Position numbers and translations under genes: made by a program. A stretch of 64,000 bases of DNA from Thalassobaculum_A sp040219215 (GTDB lineage: Bacteria > Pseudomonadota > Alphaproteobacteria > Thalassobaculales > Thalassobaculaceae), in the NCBI RefSeq assembly GCF_040219215.1, contig NZ_JAVJSX010000022.1:259930-323929 (forward strand). Reading direction: 5' to 3'. Shown here one piece after another: positions 25,883 to 33,457 of the stretch (within the stretch, counting starts at the first letter, position 1; each line of letters starts with the position of its first letter). The notes beneath the pieces were generated by a model. It was not told the origin of the DNA and did no database searches. It saw only the letters and a list, made by a program, of their open reading frames with translations.

Positions 25883-26009
25883 CAGATCAACTGCCTATTG
25901 GATTCTCAGGAAGCGGCCTCATCCATGCCGTAGCATAGACGACAGGTTCAGTGATACGATTAACCAGAAGGCAATTTTCATCGTCAGAGATTGAACAATT
26001 TAGAACAAC

Positions 26010-26025
26010 TGTGACCTGAGTCACG
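26010..26025. promoter_or_regulatory. CRP/FNR-family-like binding site
   Basis: TGTGA-CCTGAG-TCACG matches the CRP consensus TGTGA-N6-TCACA in nine of ten half-site bases and contains the perfect arms GTGAC/GTCAC. Its centre is about 58 bases upstream of the nitrilase ATG. Which CRP/FNR-family protein would bind is unknown. Confidence 0.5.
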
Positions 26026-26075
26026 TTGACCCCTCTATGCTACTGCCGACGACGTGACAACTTGGAGAAACCTTT

Positions 26076-27041
26076 ATGGTTCCGTTTGCTATCGCAGGAA
26101 TACAAATGCCCGTCCCTGCGCTGCACGACAACATTCCGGCGATGGTTCACAAAGTGGACGTTGCCGTTGCCCGGTTCCCGTGGGTCCAGATGGTGCTGTT
26201 CAGCGAACTGGCGGCTTGCGGCCCGGTGCCGAAAGACCCTGGAGTTCTGCCGGGTCCCGGCGAGCACGCGTTGCAGGAGGCCGCGGCCAAGCACGGAATC
26301 TGGGTGGTCACCGGCTCGATGTGGGAGAAGGGTCCGAACGGCGAGTTGTACAACACCGCCTCGGTGATCGACCCGGTCGGCCACGTCGTCACGCGCTACC
26401 GCAAGATGTTTCCGTTCCGCCCGTATGAGCGTGACGTCGCCGCGGGCACTGAGTTCTGTGTCTTCGACGTTCCCGATGTCGGCCGCTTCGGCCTGTCGAT
26501 CTGCTACGACATTTGGATTCCGGAAACCACGCGGATGTTGACCGCGATGGGAGCGGAGGTGTTGCTGCACCCCGTGCTGACCGGGACCATCGATCGCGAG
26601 GTTGAACTCGCAATCGCGCGATCCACCGCTGCACAGTTCCAGTGCTACGTCTTCGACATCAACGGGCTCGGCGCCGGTGGAATCGGCCGATCCTGTGTGG
26701 TCGATCCGGCCGGTACCGTGATCTATCAGGCGCAAGGGCAGGATGAGATCATTCCGTTCGAGATCGACCTGATGCAGGTCCGGCGCCAGCGCGAAGTCGG
26801 CGTCCGCAACCTGGGACAACCGCTGAAATCGTTTCGCGACCGGCCGGTCGATTTCCCTGTCTACGACCGCGCGTCCGGCACCGACGCCTACCTGCACACG
26901 CTTGGACCGCTGGAGATGCAGACCAAGGGTGGACAAGCGGGCCTCGCCGCACCGGCTCCGGGCCTGACGGTTCCGGTCCAGTCCCTGCCGGTCGCGCCGA
27001 CGTTGTCACTCGTCGACCCATTGTCCACCCCACAGGCTTAA
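26076..27041 (+). CDS. Nitrilase-superfamily carbon-nitrogen hydrolase
   Basis: 321 residues. The catalytic triad of the superfamily is complete: E44 in LFSELAACGP, K110 in RYRKMFPF and C143 in GLSICYDIWIPE. Residues 1-260 form the usual alpha-beta-beta-alpha amidase core; the last 55 residues are proline/alanine-rich and probably disordered. The enzyme hydrolyses or transfers an amide, carbamoyl or similar C-N bond; branch-specific residues do not let me name the substrate. TTGGAGAAA lies eight bases before the ATG. It opens a four-gene cluster (PLP decarboxylase 30 bases on, ATP-grasp ligase, Ntn hydrolase), which suggests action on an amine-derived amide. Confidence 0.88.
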   Translation: MVPFAIAGIQMPVPALHDNIPAMVHKVDVAVARFPWVQMVLFSELAACGPVPKDPGVLPGPGEHALQEAAAKHGIWVVTGSMWEKGPNGELYNTASVIDPVGHVVTRYRKMFPFRPYERDVAAGTEFCVFDVPDVGRFGLSICYDIWIPETTRMLTAMGAEVLLHPVLTGTIDREVELAIARSTAAQFQCYVFDINGLGAGGIGRSCVVDPAGTVIYQAQGQDEIIPFEIDLMQVRRQREVGVRNLGQPLKSFRDRPVDFPVYDRASGTDAYLHTLGPLEMQTKGGQAGLAAPAPGLTVPVQSLPVAPTLSLVDPLSTPQA

Positions 27042-27071
27042 TAACCCCCACAGTTACGAAAGGAGAGGGCT

Positions 27072-29849
27072 TTGGCGAGCGGTACAAAGACTGAGAGTGC
27101 GAAGGGTTCGCTCAGCGACTACTACAGCGCCGCGCAACTGCGCATGGATCGGTGGACCCAGCTGAAGTCGGTGGCATCGCAACTGTCCGCTCCTCAGCGC
27201 GACCGCACCAAAGCCCGGCTCATCGAGACCGCGCGCGAACTCGTCGAAGCCCTGGCCCCGATTGAGATCTACTGGGGGTTTCCCGGCAAACGCGGCCTCG
27301 CCTATCTGAAGAAACTGCTGCTGAACGAGGACTACCAGGAACTCTCGCAGACCGTGGTGCATGTCGTCCGCGCCTTGGTCTCGGGGTCATTCCGTCGTCA
27401 CTTCAGCGACCTTGGCGCCGAGGAAACCGCCGGGACCGAGCGGGACGTCTTTGACGAACCGGAGGCGATCGCGACCGCGCGGCCGTACTTCGAGGTCCTG
27501 TTCGTCGACGACATGACCAAGGCGCAGGAGGAAACCCAGCGCAAGGCGCTGCGCGCCATGCGCCGCCCCGACGACCCGTTCGTCTACGACCCGATCGTGG
27601 TTCCCAGCTTCGAGGACGGCCTGATCGCGGTGCTGTTCAACCACAACATCCAGTCGGTGGTGGTCCGGTACAGCTTCGGGTTCGAGTCCGAGAACAAGCT
27701 CAAGATTCTGCAACGCTATCTGGCCCGGGTCGGTGACGAGGACATCCAGGAGATCGACCCGATCGACTATGGTCCCGAACTGTGCCGGCTGATCCGCAAG
27801 GTCCGTCCCGAACTAGACACGTTCCTGGTCACCGACCGATCGGTGGAGGATATCGCCGGGCGCGATCTCGGCGGCTGCTCGCGCGTCTTCTACAACCAGG
27901 AAGATTATCTGGAACTGCACCTGAACATGCTGCGTGGGGTCAACGCCCGATACCAGACACCTTTCTTCACTGCCCTGAAGGAGTACTCCAAGCAGCCGAC
28001 CGGTGTGTTCCACGCCCTGCCGATCAGCCGTGGAAAGTCGATCACCCGGTCGAACTGGATCCGCGACATGGGCGAGTTCTACGGCATGAACATCTTCCTG
28101 GCCGAAACCTCGGCAACCTCCGGCGGCCTGGACTCGCTGCTGGAGCCGCACGGGCCGATCAAGAAGGCGCAGGAAGCGGCCGCACGGGCGTTCGGCTCCA
28201 AGTTCACGTTCTTCGCGACCAACGGCACCTCGACCTGCAACAAGGTCGTCGTCCAGGCGATCGTCCGGCCCGGCGACATCGTCCTGGTCGACCGCGATTG
28301 CCACAAGTCGCACCACTACGGCATGGTGCTGGGCGGCGCCCAGGTGGTGTACCTGGACAGCTACCCGCTGTCCGAATACTCGATGTACGGCGCCGTACCG
28401 CTCCACGAGATCAAGCGGCAATTGCTGGAGCTCAAGGCCGCCGGCAAGCTCGACCGGGTGCGCATGCTGCTGCTCACCAACTGCACGTTCGACGGTATCG
28501 TCTACAACGTCGAACGGGTGATGGAAGAGTGCCTGGCGATCAAGCCAGACCTGGTCTTCCTGTGGGACGAAGCCTGGTTCGCGTTTGCCCGCTTCGGCCC
28601 GACCTATCGGCAACGCACCGCAATGAACACCGCCTCGAATCTGCGCGAACGCTATCGCGATCCGGCCTACCGCAAGGCCTACGAAGCGCAGCAGGCCGAG
28701 ATCGCCGGACTCGACGACGAGGCTCTGCTCGGGGTTCGGCTGATGCCGGATCCGGACAAGGTGCGCATCCGGGTCTACGCCACCCAATCGACCCACAAGA
28801 CGCTGACGTCGCTGCGCCAGGGATCGATGATCCACGTGCACGACCAGAACTTCAAAGGCGAGGTCGAGCAGGCGTTCCACGAAGCCTACATGACCCACAC
28901 CTCGACATCGCCGAACTACCAGATCATCGCGTCCCTGGACGTCGGCCGCCGGCAGGTCGAACTCGAGGGCTTCGAGCTGGTTCAGAAGCAGGTCGAAGCC
29001 GCCATGGCCATGCGCAAGGCCATCGACTCGCACCCGTTGCTGCAGAAGTACTTCAAGGTCCTGAAGGTCGGCGACATGGTGCCCGCGCAGTACCGCGAGT
29101 CCGGCATCGAGTCCTACTGGGACGCCGAGCATGGCTGGAACGACATCTGGGACGCCTGGGCAGTCGACGAGTTCGCCCTCGACGCCACCCGCGTGACCGT
29201 GGCGGTGGGCCACGCCGGGTTCGACGGCGACACGTTCAAGAACGTCGAGCTGATGGACAAGTACGGGATCCAGATCAACAAGACCTCCCGCAACACCGTG
29301 CTGTTCATGACCAACATCGGCACGTCGCGGTCGTCCGTGGCCTATCTGATCGAGGTACTGGTCAAGATCGCCACCGAACTCGACGCACAGTACGACGACG
29401 CCAGCAGCATGGAACGGAAAGCGTTCGACCGGCGGGTTCGTTCGCTTACCCAGGAACTGCCGCCGCTGCCGGATTTCTCGCGCTTCCACGACGCGTTCCG
29501 CAGCAACGACGGGACCGGCACGCCGGAAGGCAACATTCGGGCCGCCTACTTCCTGGCCTATGACGAGTCGAAGTGCGGCTACTTCCCGCTCGAGGACGAC
29601 TCGATGGAGCGGGAAATGGACGCCGGCCGCGAACTGGTCTCGACGTCCTTCATCATTCCCTATCCGCCCGGCTTCCCGATCCTGGTCCCGGGCCAGGTGA
29701 TCTCCAAGGAGATCCTGCGCTTCATGCGGGCGCTCGATGTCAAGGAGATCCACGGCTATCGGACCGACCTCGGAATGCGCGTCTTCACGCAGGACGCGCT
29801 CGACGAGCAGGCGGGTCTCACCCCGCAACTGGCTCGCATCACCGAATAA
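27072..29849 (+). CDS. PLP-dependent Orn/Lys/Arg-type decarboxylase
   Basis: 925 residues from a TTG at 27072, chosen because GGAGAGG sits directly upstream. Fold-type I decarboxylase: a wing-like alpha/beta domain at about 138-260, ATNGTSTCNK at 382-391, the PLP-stacking histidine H411 in DRDCHKSHHYGM, D499 in FLWDEAWFAFARFGP binding the pyridine nitrogen, and the Schiff-base lysine K576 in TQSTHKTLTSLRQGSMIH. The C-terminal domain (FIIPYPPGFPILVPGQ) is typical. Biodegradative E. coli enzymes have 711-756 residues; this one carries about 130 extra N-terminal residues. It removes CO2 from a basic or related amino acid to give an amine; the exact substrate is unknown. The next gene, an ATP-grasp ligase 29 bases on, could couple the amine to an acid. 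Confidence 0.9.
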   Translation: MASGTKTESAKGSLSDYYSAAQLRMDRWTQLKSVASQLSAPQRDRTKARLIETARELVEALAPIEIYWGFPGKRGLAYLKKLLLNEDYQELSQTVVHVVRALVSGSFRRHFSDLGAEETAGTERDVFDEPEAIATARPYFEVLFVDDMTKAQEETQRKALRAMRRPDDPFVYDPIVVPSFEDGLIAVLFNHNIQSVVVRYSFGFESENKLKILQRYLARVGDEDIQEIDPIDYGPELCRLIRKVRPELDTFLVTDRSVEDIAGRDLGGCSRVFYNQEDYLELHLNMLRGVNARYQTPFFTALKEYSKQPTGVFHALPISRGKSITRSNWIRDMGEFYGMNIFLAETSATSGGLDSLLEPHGPIKKAQEAAARAFGSKFTFFATNGTSTCNKVVVQAIVRPGDIVLVDRDCHKSHHYGMVLGGAQVVYLDSYPLSEYSMYGAVPLHEIKRQLLELKAAGKLDRVRMLLLTNCTFDGIVYNVERVMEECLAIKPDLVFLWDEAWFAFARFGPTYRQRTAMNTASNLRERYRDPAYRKAYEAQQAEIAGLDDEALLGVRLMPDPDKVRIRVYATQSTHKTLTSLRQGSMIHVHDQNFKGEVEQAFHEAYMTHTSTSPNYQIIASLDVGRRQVELEGFELVQKQVEAAMAMRKAIDSHPLLQKYFKVLKVGDMVPAQYRESGIESYWDAEHGWNDIWDAWAVDEFALDATRVTVAVGHAGFDGDTFKNVELMDKYGIQINKTSRNTVLFMTNIGTSRSSVAYLIEVLVKIATELDAQYDDASSMERKAFDRRVRSLTQELPPLPDFSRFHDAFRSNDGTGTPEGNIRAAYFLAYDESKCGYFPLEDDSMEREMDAGRELVSTSFIIPYPPGFPILVPGQVISKEILRFMRALDVKEIHGYRTDLGMRVFTQDALDEQAGLTPQLARITE

Positions 29850-29878
29850 CGGCGATCTGAAAGAACAGGGAGAACAAC

Positions 29879-31345
29879 ATGCCGTCCAGAACAAAGCTGA
29901 AGAATATTTCCGAGATCCGCCGGTATTTTCACCGGAATCAGGAACCGGTTTATTTCATCAGCGCAACCAACTTCAACCTTCTGCAGATCGATGAGTGGTG
30001 CAAGAACTTCAAGTACATCAGCTACATCGATTGCTACGACGGACGCCACCCGAACGTGTTCTGCCCGTCTGAGCAGCCGCACGCTGAATTCACGTCGATC
30101 GAGGACATCAACAACTACCTCCTGCAGCACAAGGAGGTGATCGACTTCATCGAGTCGCGCGGCGGCAAGCCGAAGCTGGTGTTCCTGATGTTCGACGAGA
30201 AGACCGAGCAACTGGCCAAGGAACTCGGCTGGGAGGTCTGGTTCCCGAAGGCCGCGCTGCGCACCAAGGTCGACAACAAGATCGAGACCGTGCGGATCGG
30301 CAACAAGGCCGGCGTCCCCAGCGTCCCGAACACGCTGTCGGAGGTCGAGAACTGGGACCACGTCACGCAACTGGCAAAGTCTGCGGGGCTCGGCAGCGAC
30401 CTGGTTCTGCAGTCGGCGTTCGGCGATTCCGGCCATACCACGTTCTTCATCAAGTCGGCCGCGGATTTCCGCAAGCACGAGCATGAGATCGTCGGCCAGG
30501 GCGAAATCAAGATCATGAAGCGCATCGACTGCCGCGGATCGGCAATCGAGGCGTGCGTGACCAAAAAGGGCACGATCGTCGGCCCGCTGATGACGGAGTT
30601 GGTCGGTTTCAACGAGTTGACGCCATATCGCGGCGGCTGGTGCGGCAACGAGATCTTCGCCAACGCCTTCTCCAAGAAGGCCCGCGAACAGGCCCGGACC
30701 TACACGTTCCAGTTCGGCGAACAGCTGCGCAAGGAAGGCTACCGCGGCTACTTCGAGCTCGACTTCCTGATCGACCAGAAGAGCAAGAACATCTACCTGG
30801 GCGAGTTGAATCCGCGGATCACCGGCGTCAGCTCGATGACCAACCACGCGGCGTTCGCCCATGCCGATGCGCCGCTGTTCCTGTTCCACCTGCTCGAGTT
30901 CTGCGGCGTGCCGTTCGACATCGACATCGCGGGCCTGAACGACCGCTGGGCCGATCCGCAGAACATCGACTCGTGGTGCCAGATGGTGGTGAAGCACACC
31001 GAGGACTCCATCGACATCCTGACCGAGTGCCCGGAAACCGGGATCTGGCGGATGGAGGCGGACGGTTCGGTGCACTACAGCCGGTTCGACTATCACCGAC
31101 GCGCTGTGGAGAGCGAGGCGGAAGCGTTCTTCCTGCGGATTCAGCGTCCGGGTGACTACCGCTACGAGGGTGCCGATCTCGGCATCCTGGTGACCCGCGG
31201 CCGGGCGATGGACAACAAGTTCCAGCTCACCGAGCGATCAAGGCAATGGATCGACGGCATCCGCTCCCACTTCAAGGGACGGCCGCTGGCGGCGGCGGCC
31301 CCGGTGCCGGCTCAACTGGAGAACCATCAGTTCAAGATCCTTTGA
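29879..31345 (+). CDS. ATP-grasp domain ligase (biotin-carboxylase-like)
   Basis: 488 residues, with GGGAGA before the ATG. The N-terminal pre-ATP-grasp region (YFISATNFNLLQIDEW) leads into an ATP-grasp fold: LVLQSAFGDSGHTTFFI (flexible loop), EIKIMKRIDCRGSAIEACV, and the metal/ATP site GYFELDFLIDQ and YLGELNPRITGVSSMTNHAA, with E and N positions of the family intact. ATP-grasp enzymes form an acyl-phosphate and join it to an amine or thiol. Context with a decarboxylase suggests an amine acceptor. No carboxylase partner (BCCP or transferase) is nearby, so a role in carboxylation is unlikely. Stop at 31345 is followed by a hairpin. Confidence 0.85.
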   Translation: MPSRTKLKNISEIRRYFHRNQEPVYFISATNFNLLQIDEWCKNFKYISYIDCYDGRHPNVFCPSEQPHAEFTSIEDINNYLLQHKEVIDFIESRGGKPKLVFLMFDEKTEQLAKELGWEVWFPKAALRTKVDNKIETVRIGNKAGVPSVPNTLSEVENWDHVTQLAKSAGLGSDLVLQSAFGDSGHTTFFIKSAADFRKHEHEIVGQGEIKIMKRIDCRGSAIEACVTKKGTIVGPLMTELVGFNELTPYRGGWCGNEIFANAFSKKAREQARTYTFQFGEQLRKEGYRGYFELDFLIDQKSKNIYLGELNPRITGVSSMTNHAAFAHADAPLFLFHLLEFCGVPFDIDIAGLNDRWADPQNIDSWCQMVVKHTEDSIDILTECPETGIWRMEADGSVHYSRFDYHRRAVESEAEAFFLRIQRPGDYRYEGADLGILVTRGRAMDNKFQLTERSRQWIDGIRSHFKGRPLAAAAPVPAQLENHQFKIL

Positions 31346-31375
31346 GCGACACCGGCCGATAGCGCGATTGCGGAG

Positions 31376-31401
31376 CCAGGCGTGGTGGTAGCCACGCCTG
31401 G
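31376..31401. terminator. Perfect 10-bp hairpin between the ligase and Ntn-hydrolase genes
   Basis: CCAGGCGTGG at 31376-31385 and CCACGCCTGG at 31392-31401 pair perfectly around a six-base loop. No T-run follows on either strand, so termination may be weak or Rho-assisted; it could also be an attenuator or stability element that lowers expression of the next gene. Confidence 0.5.
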
Positions 31402-31437
31402 GCTGCATCGTACCGCGATGATATGGTATCCGGCGCC

Positions 31438-32412
31438 ATGGACCTGACCTTCTCCGCGCTGAACGACCACACCGGCCGCCGCTGGCAGGGCCTTTTCGAG
31501 CGTTTGTGGCCGGCGTACCGGAGCTGGTACCTGCAGGACGGAGTCGAGGCGAGGCCGAGCTACTTCGAGTGTCGGCAGGCCCTGCGCACCCACATGCCCG
31601 AACTGGTTCCGGTCTGGGAGCGGCTGGTCGATCTGGCCGGCGGTGGCGACTTGCCGGCACGCCTGCTCAGCCTTTACGACCCTCCGGCCTATCTGACGGG
31701 TTGTTCGCAAGCGGTGTGGTCGGGAGCGGACCCCTTGCTGGTCCGGAACTACGACTACAACTCGCGCGCCTTCGACGCGGTCGTGCTCCGGTCCAACTGG
31801 ACCGACAAGGCCATCATGGGCACCAGCGACTGCCTGATCGGACTGGTCGACGGCATCAACGATGCCGGGCTGGCGGTGTCGCTGACCTTCGGCGGACGCC
31901 GCGTTGTCGGCCGGGGTTTCGGGGTGCCGATCATCCTGCGCTACGTGCTGGAAACCTGCGAGACCGTGGAGCAGGCTGGACGGGTGCTGGCCCGCGTACC
32001 CACGCACATGGCCTACAACGTCACGGTCCTGGACGCCGAGCGCAAATGGCTGACGGTCTACCTGTCGCCGGATCGCCCGCCGGTGATCACCCACGCCGCG
32101 GTCGCGACCAACCACCAGGAACGGGTCGAATGGATCAGCCACGCGCGCCAGACCGCCACGGTCGAACGCGAACGCTACCTGCTGACGCGTCTCGCACTTC
32201 ACGAAGAGTCCGAAGCGCGGTTCATTTCCGCATTCCTGCGGCCACCGCTGTATTCGCTGGCGTTCGAGCGCGGGTTCGGAACGCTGTACACTGCCGCCAT
32301 GTGGCCGCGACGCCGGGAAATGGCCTATCGCTGGCCGTCGGCCGAATGGCGCCTTAACCTGAATGCGTTCGAGGAAAGCTCGATGGCCGTGACCTATCCG
32401 AAAGCGGCGTGA
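31438..32412 (+). CDS. Ntn-hydrolase, C45 (acyl-CoA:6-APA acyltransferase-like) family
   Basis: 324 residues from the ATG at 31438; an ATG at 31423 would add five. The family cleavage site is visible as TGCSQ with G88-C89: autoproteolysis would free C89 as the N-terminal nucleophile, leaving an 88-residue alpha peptide, close to the G102-C103 cut in penicillin acyltransferase. The beta chain has LLVRNYDYNSR, the arginine/aspartate segment typical of C45 and choloylglycine hydrolases, and a GTSD...DGINDAGL stretch. It would hydrolyse or transfer a linear amide. Placed after the decarboxylase and ligase genes, it may remove a protecting acyl group or recycle the product. It could be separately transcribed because of the hairpin upstream. 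Confidence 0.78.
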   Translation: MDLTFSALNDHTGRRWQGLFERLWPAYRSWYLQDGVEARPSYFECRQALRTHMPELVPVWERLVDLAGGGDLPARLLSLYDPPAYLTGCSQAVWSGADPLLVRNYDYNSRAFDAVVLRSNWTDKAIMGTSDCLIGLVDGINDAGLAVSLTFGGRRVVGRGFGVPIILRYVLETCETVEQAGRVLARVPTHMAYNVTVLDAERKWLTVYLSPDRPPVITHAAVATNHQERVEWISHARQTATVERERYLLTRLALHEESEARFISAFLRPPLYSLAFERGFGTLYTAAMWPRRREMAYRWPSAEWRLNLNAFEESSMAVTYPKAA

Positions 32413-32418
32413 AGGCGA

Positions 32419-33381
32419 TCAGGCAACCTTGGCGTAGACCGTTCCGCCGGTGAGGCCTGCCGCCTCCATCGCGCGACCGATCTTGGCGATCTCCGCTTCC
32501 GACAGCTTCATCAGCGGCGGCCGGACATGGGCCGCCTTCATCCGCCCGAGATGCACCAGCGCCTCCTTCATGCGGTTGTGCATGTCGAGGAACGGTGGGT
32601 CATAGAACGCGCCGGTGGTCGGGTAGATCCGGTCGGCGATCGAGCGGGCAGCCGCAAGGTCGCCGTTCTGCACCGCGCGGAACAGGGCGACCTGCAGGGC
32701 GGCGATGACGCTGCCCGCGCCCGACAGCAAGCCGTCGCAGCCCAGGACCAGCGACGACAGAAGCCAGGACGAATGGGTCGACAGCACCGAGACCCGGCGC
32801 GGCAGAGCGTGCAGCTCGCGCACCTGGCGCTCATGCTGCTTGGTGTCGTTGCACCAGTCCTTGATGGCAACGACGGTGTCGATCTCCTGGCAGATCCGGA
32901 TCACGGTCTCGACAGGATAGCCGAGGCCGCTGGCCAGCGGATACTGGAACACGATGATCGGCAGGTCGCTGGCCTCGCGGATGGTGCGGAAATGCCCCAG
33001 CGCCATCTCCGGGCGCATCGCCCCGCCGGAGGCGAAGGTCGCCGACGGAAACACCAGCAGCGCGCTTGCCCCGCCGCTCTCGGCTCGACGGGCGATGTCG
33101 GCGGCAAGGTGCGATCCGTCCGAATACACCCCGTGAACCACCGGCAGGCGGGTGCCGACTTCCTCCATGGTCATCGCCAGCACCCGCTCCTGTTCGGCGA
33201 TGGTGCAGGTCGCGACCTCGCTGGCATGGGCGTTGACCGTGACCGCGGTGATGCCTTCCACCGCCGCGACGTCGCGCAGATGGGCACGGTATCCGGCCTC
33301 GTCGATCGACAGGTCGGCATGGAACGGCAGCAGGCAGGCGGGGATCACCCCCTTCGGCTGAAACGTCAACGCGGCGGCCAT
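32419..33381 (-). CDS. Dihydrodipicolinate-synthase-family lyase/aldolase
   Basis: 320 residues from the ATG at 33381, preceded by GGGAGGA; an ATG 21 bases upstream lacks such a site. TIM barrel of the DapA/NAL family: Schiff-base lysine K174 in VVAIKDW and the assisting tyrosine Y147 in VFQYP. The pyruvate carboxylate-binding motif usually written GTTGE is altered here to NAHASEV (residues 50-56), which argues against true DapA and for a different keto-acid or aldehyde substrate. It converges on the Ntn-hydrolase gene with 6 bases between stops. A second family member lies at 54190. Confidence 0.88.
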   Translation of the reverse strand: MAAALTFQPKGVIPACLLPFHADLSIDEAGYRAHLRDVAAVEGITAVTVNAHASEVATCTIAEQERVLAMTMEEVGTRLPVVHGVYSDGSHLAADIARRAESGGASALLVFPSATFASGGAMRPEMALGHFRTIREASDLPIIVFQYPLASGLGYPVETVIRICQEIDTVVAIKDWCNDTKQHERQVRELHALPRRVSVLSTHSSWLLSSLVLGCDGLLSGAGSVIAALQVALFRAVQNGDLAAARSIADRIYPTTGAFYDPPFLDMHNRMKEALVHLGRMKAAHVRPPLMKLSEAEIAKIGRAMEAAGLTGGTVYAKVA

Positions 33382-33457
33382 GGCGTCCTCCCAGGGTGAC
33401 ACTTGTTATGATCAGCTTATGCCTTCGGTGGCCGGCGATGAAGTGCACGAAAACGCA

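Larger units (their letters stand above)
25735..26075 (+). promoter_or_regulatory. AT-rich upstream region of the nitrilase/decarboxylase cluster
   Basis: 341 bases, clearly more AT-rich than its surroundings and without a credible gene. It holds an inverted repeat at 25863-25882, the pair CATACAG/TGCCTATTG at 25879-25900 that recurs near 40046-40071, and a CRP/FNR-like palindrome at 26010-26025. TTGGAGAAA before the ATG at 26076 is the ribosome site. It is probably a regulated promoter. Confidence 0.5.

Noticed and set aside
27813..29894. 693-codon open frame on the minus strand
   Set aside because: Antisense to the PLP decarboxylase, whose motifs are unambiguous; no family sequence in the antisense frame.
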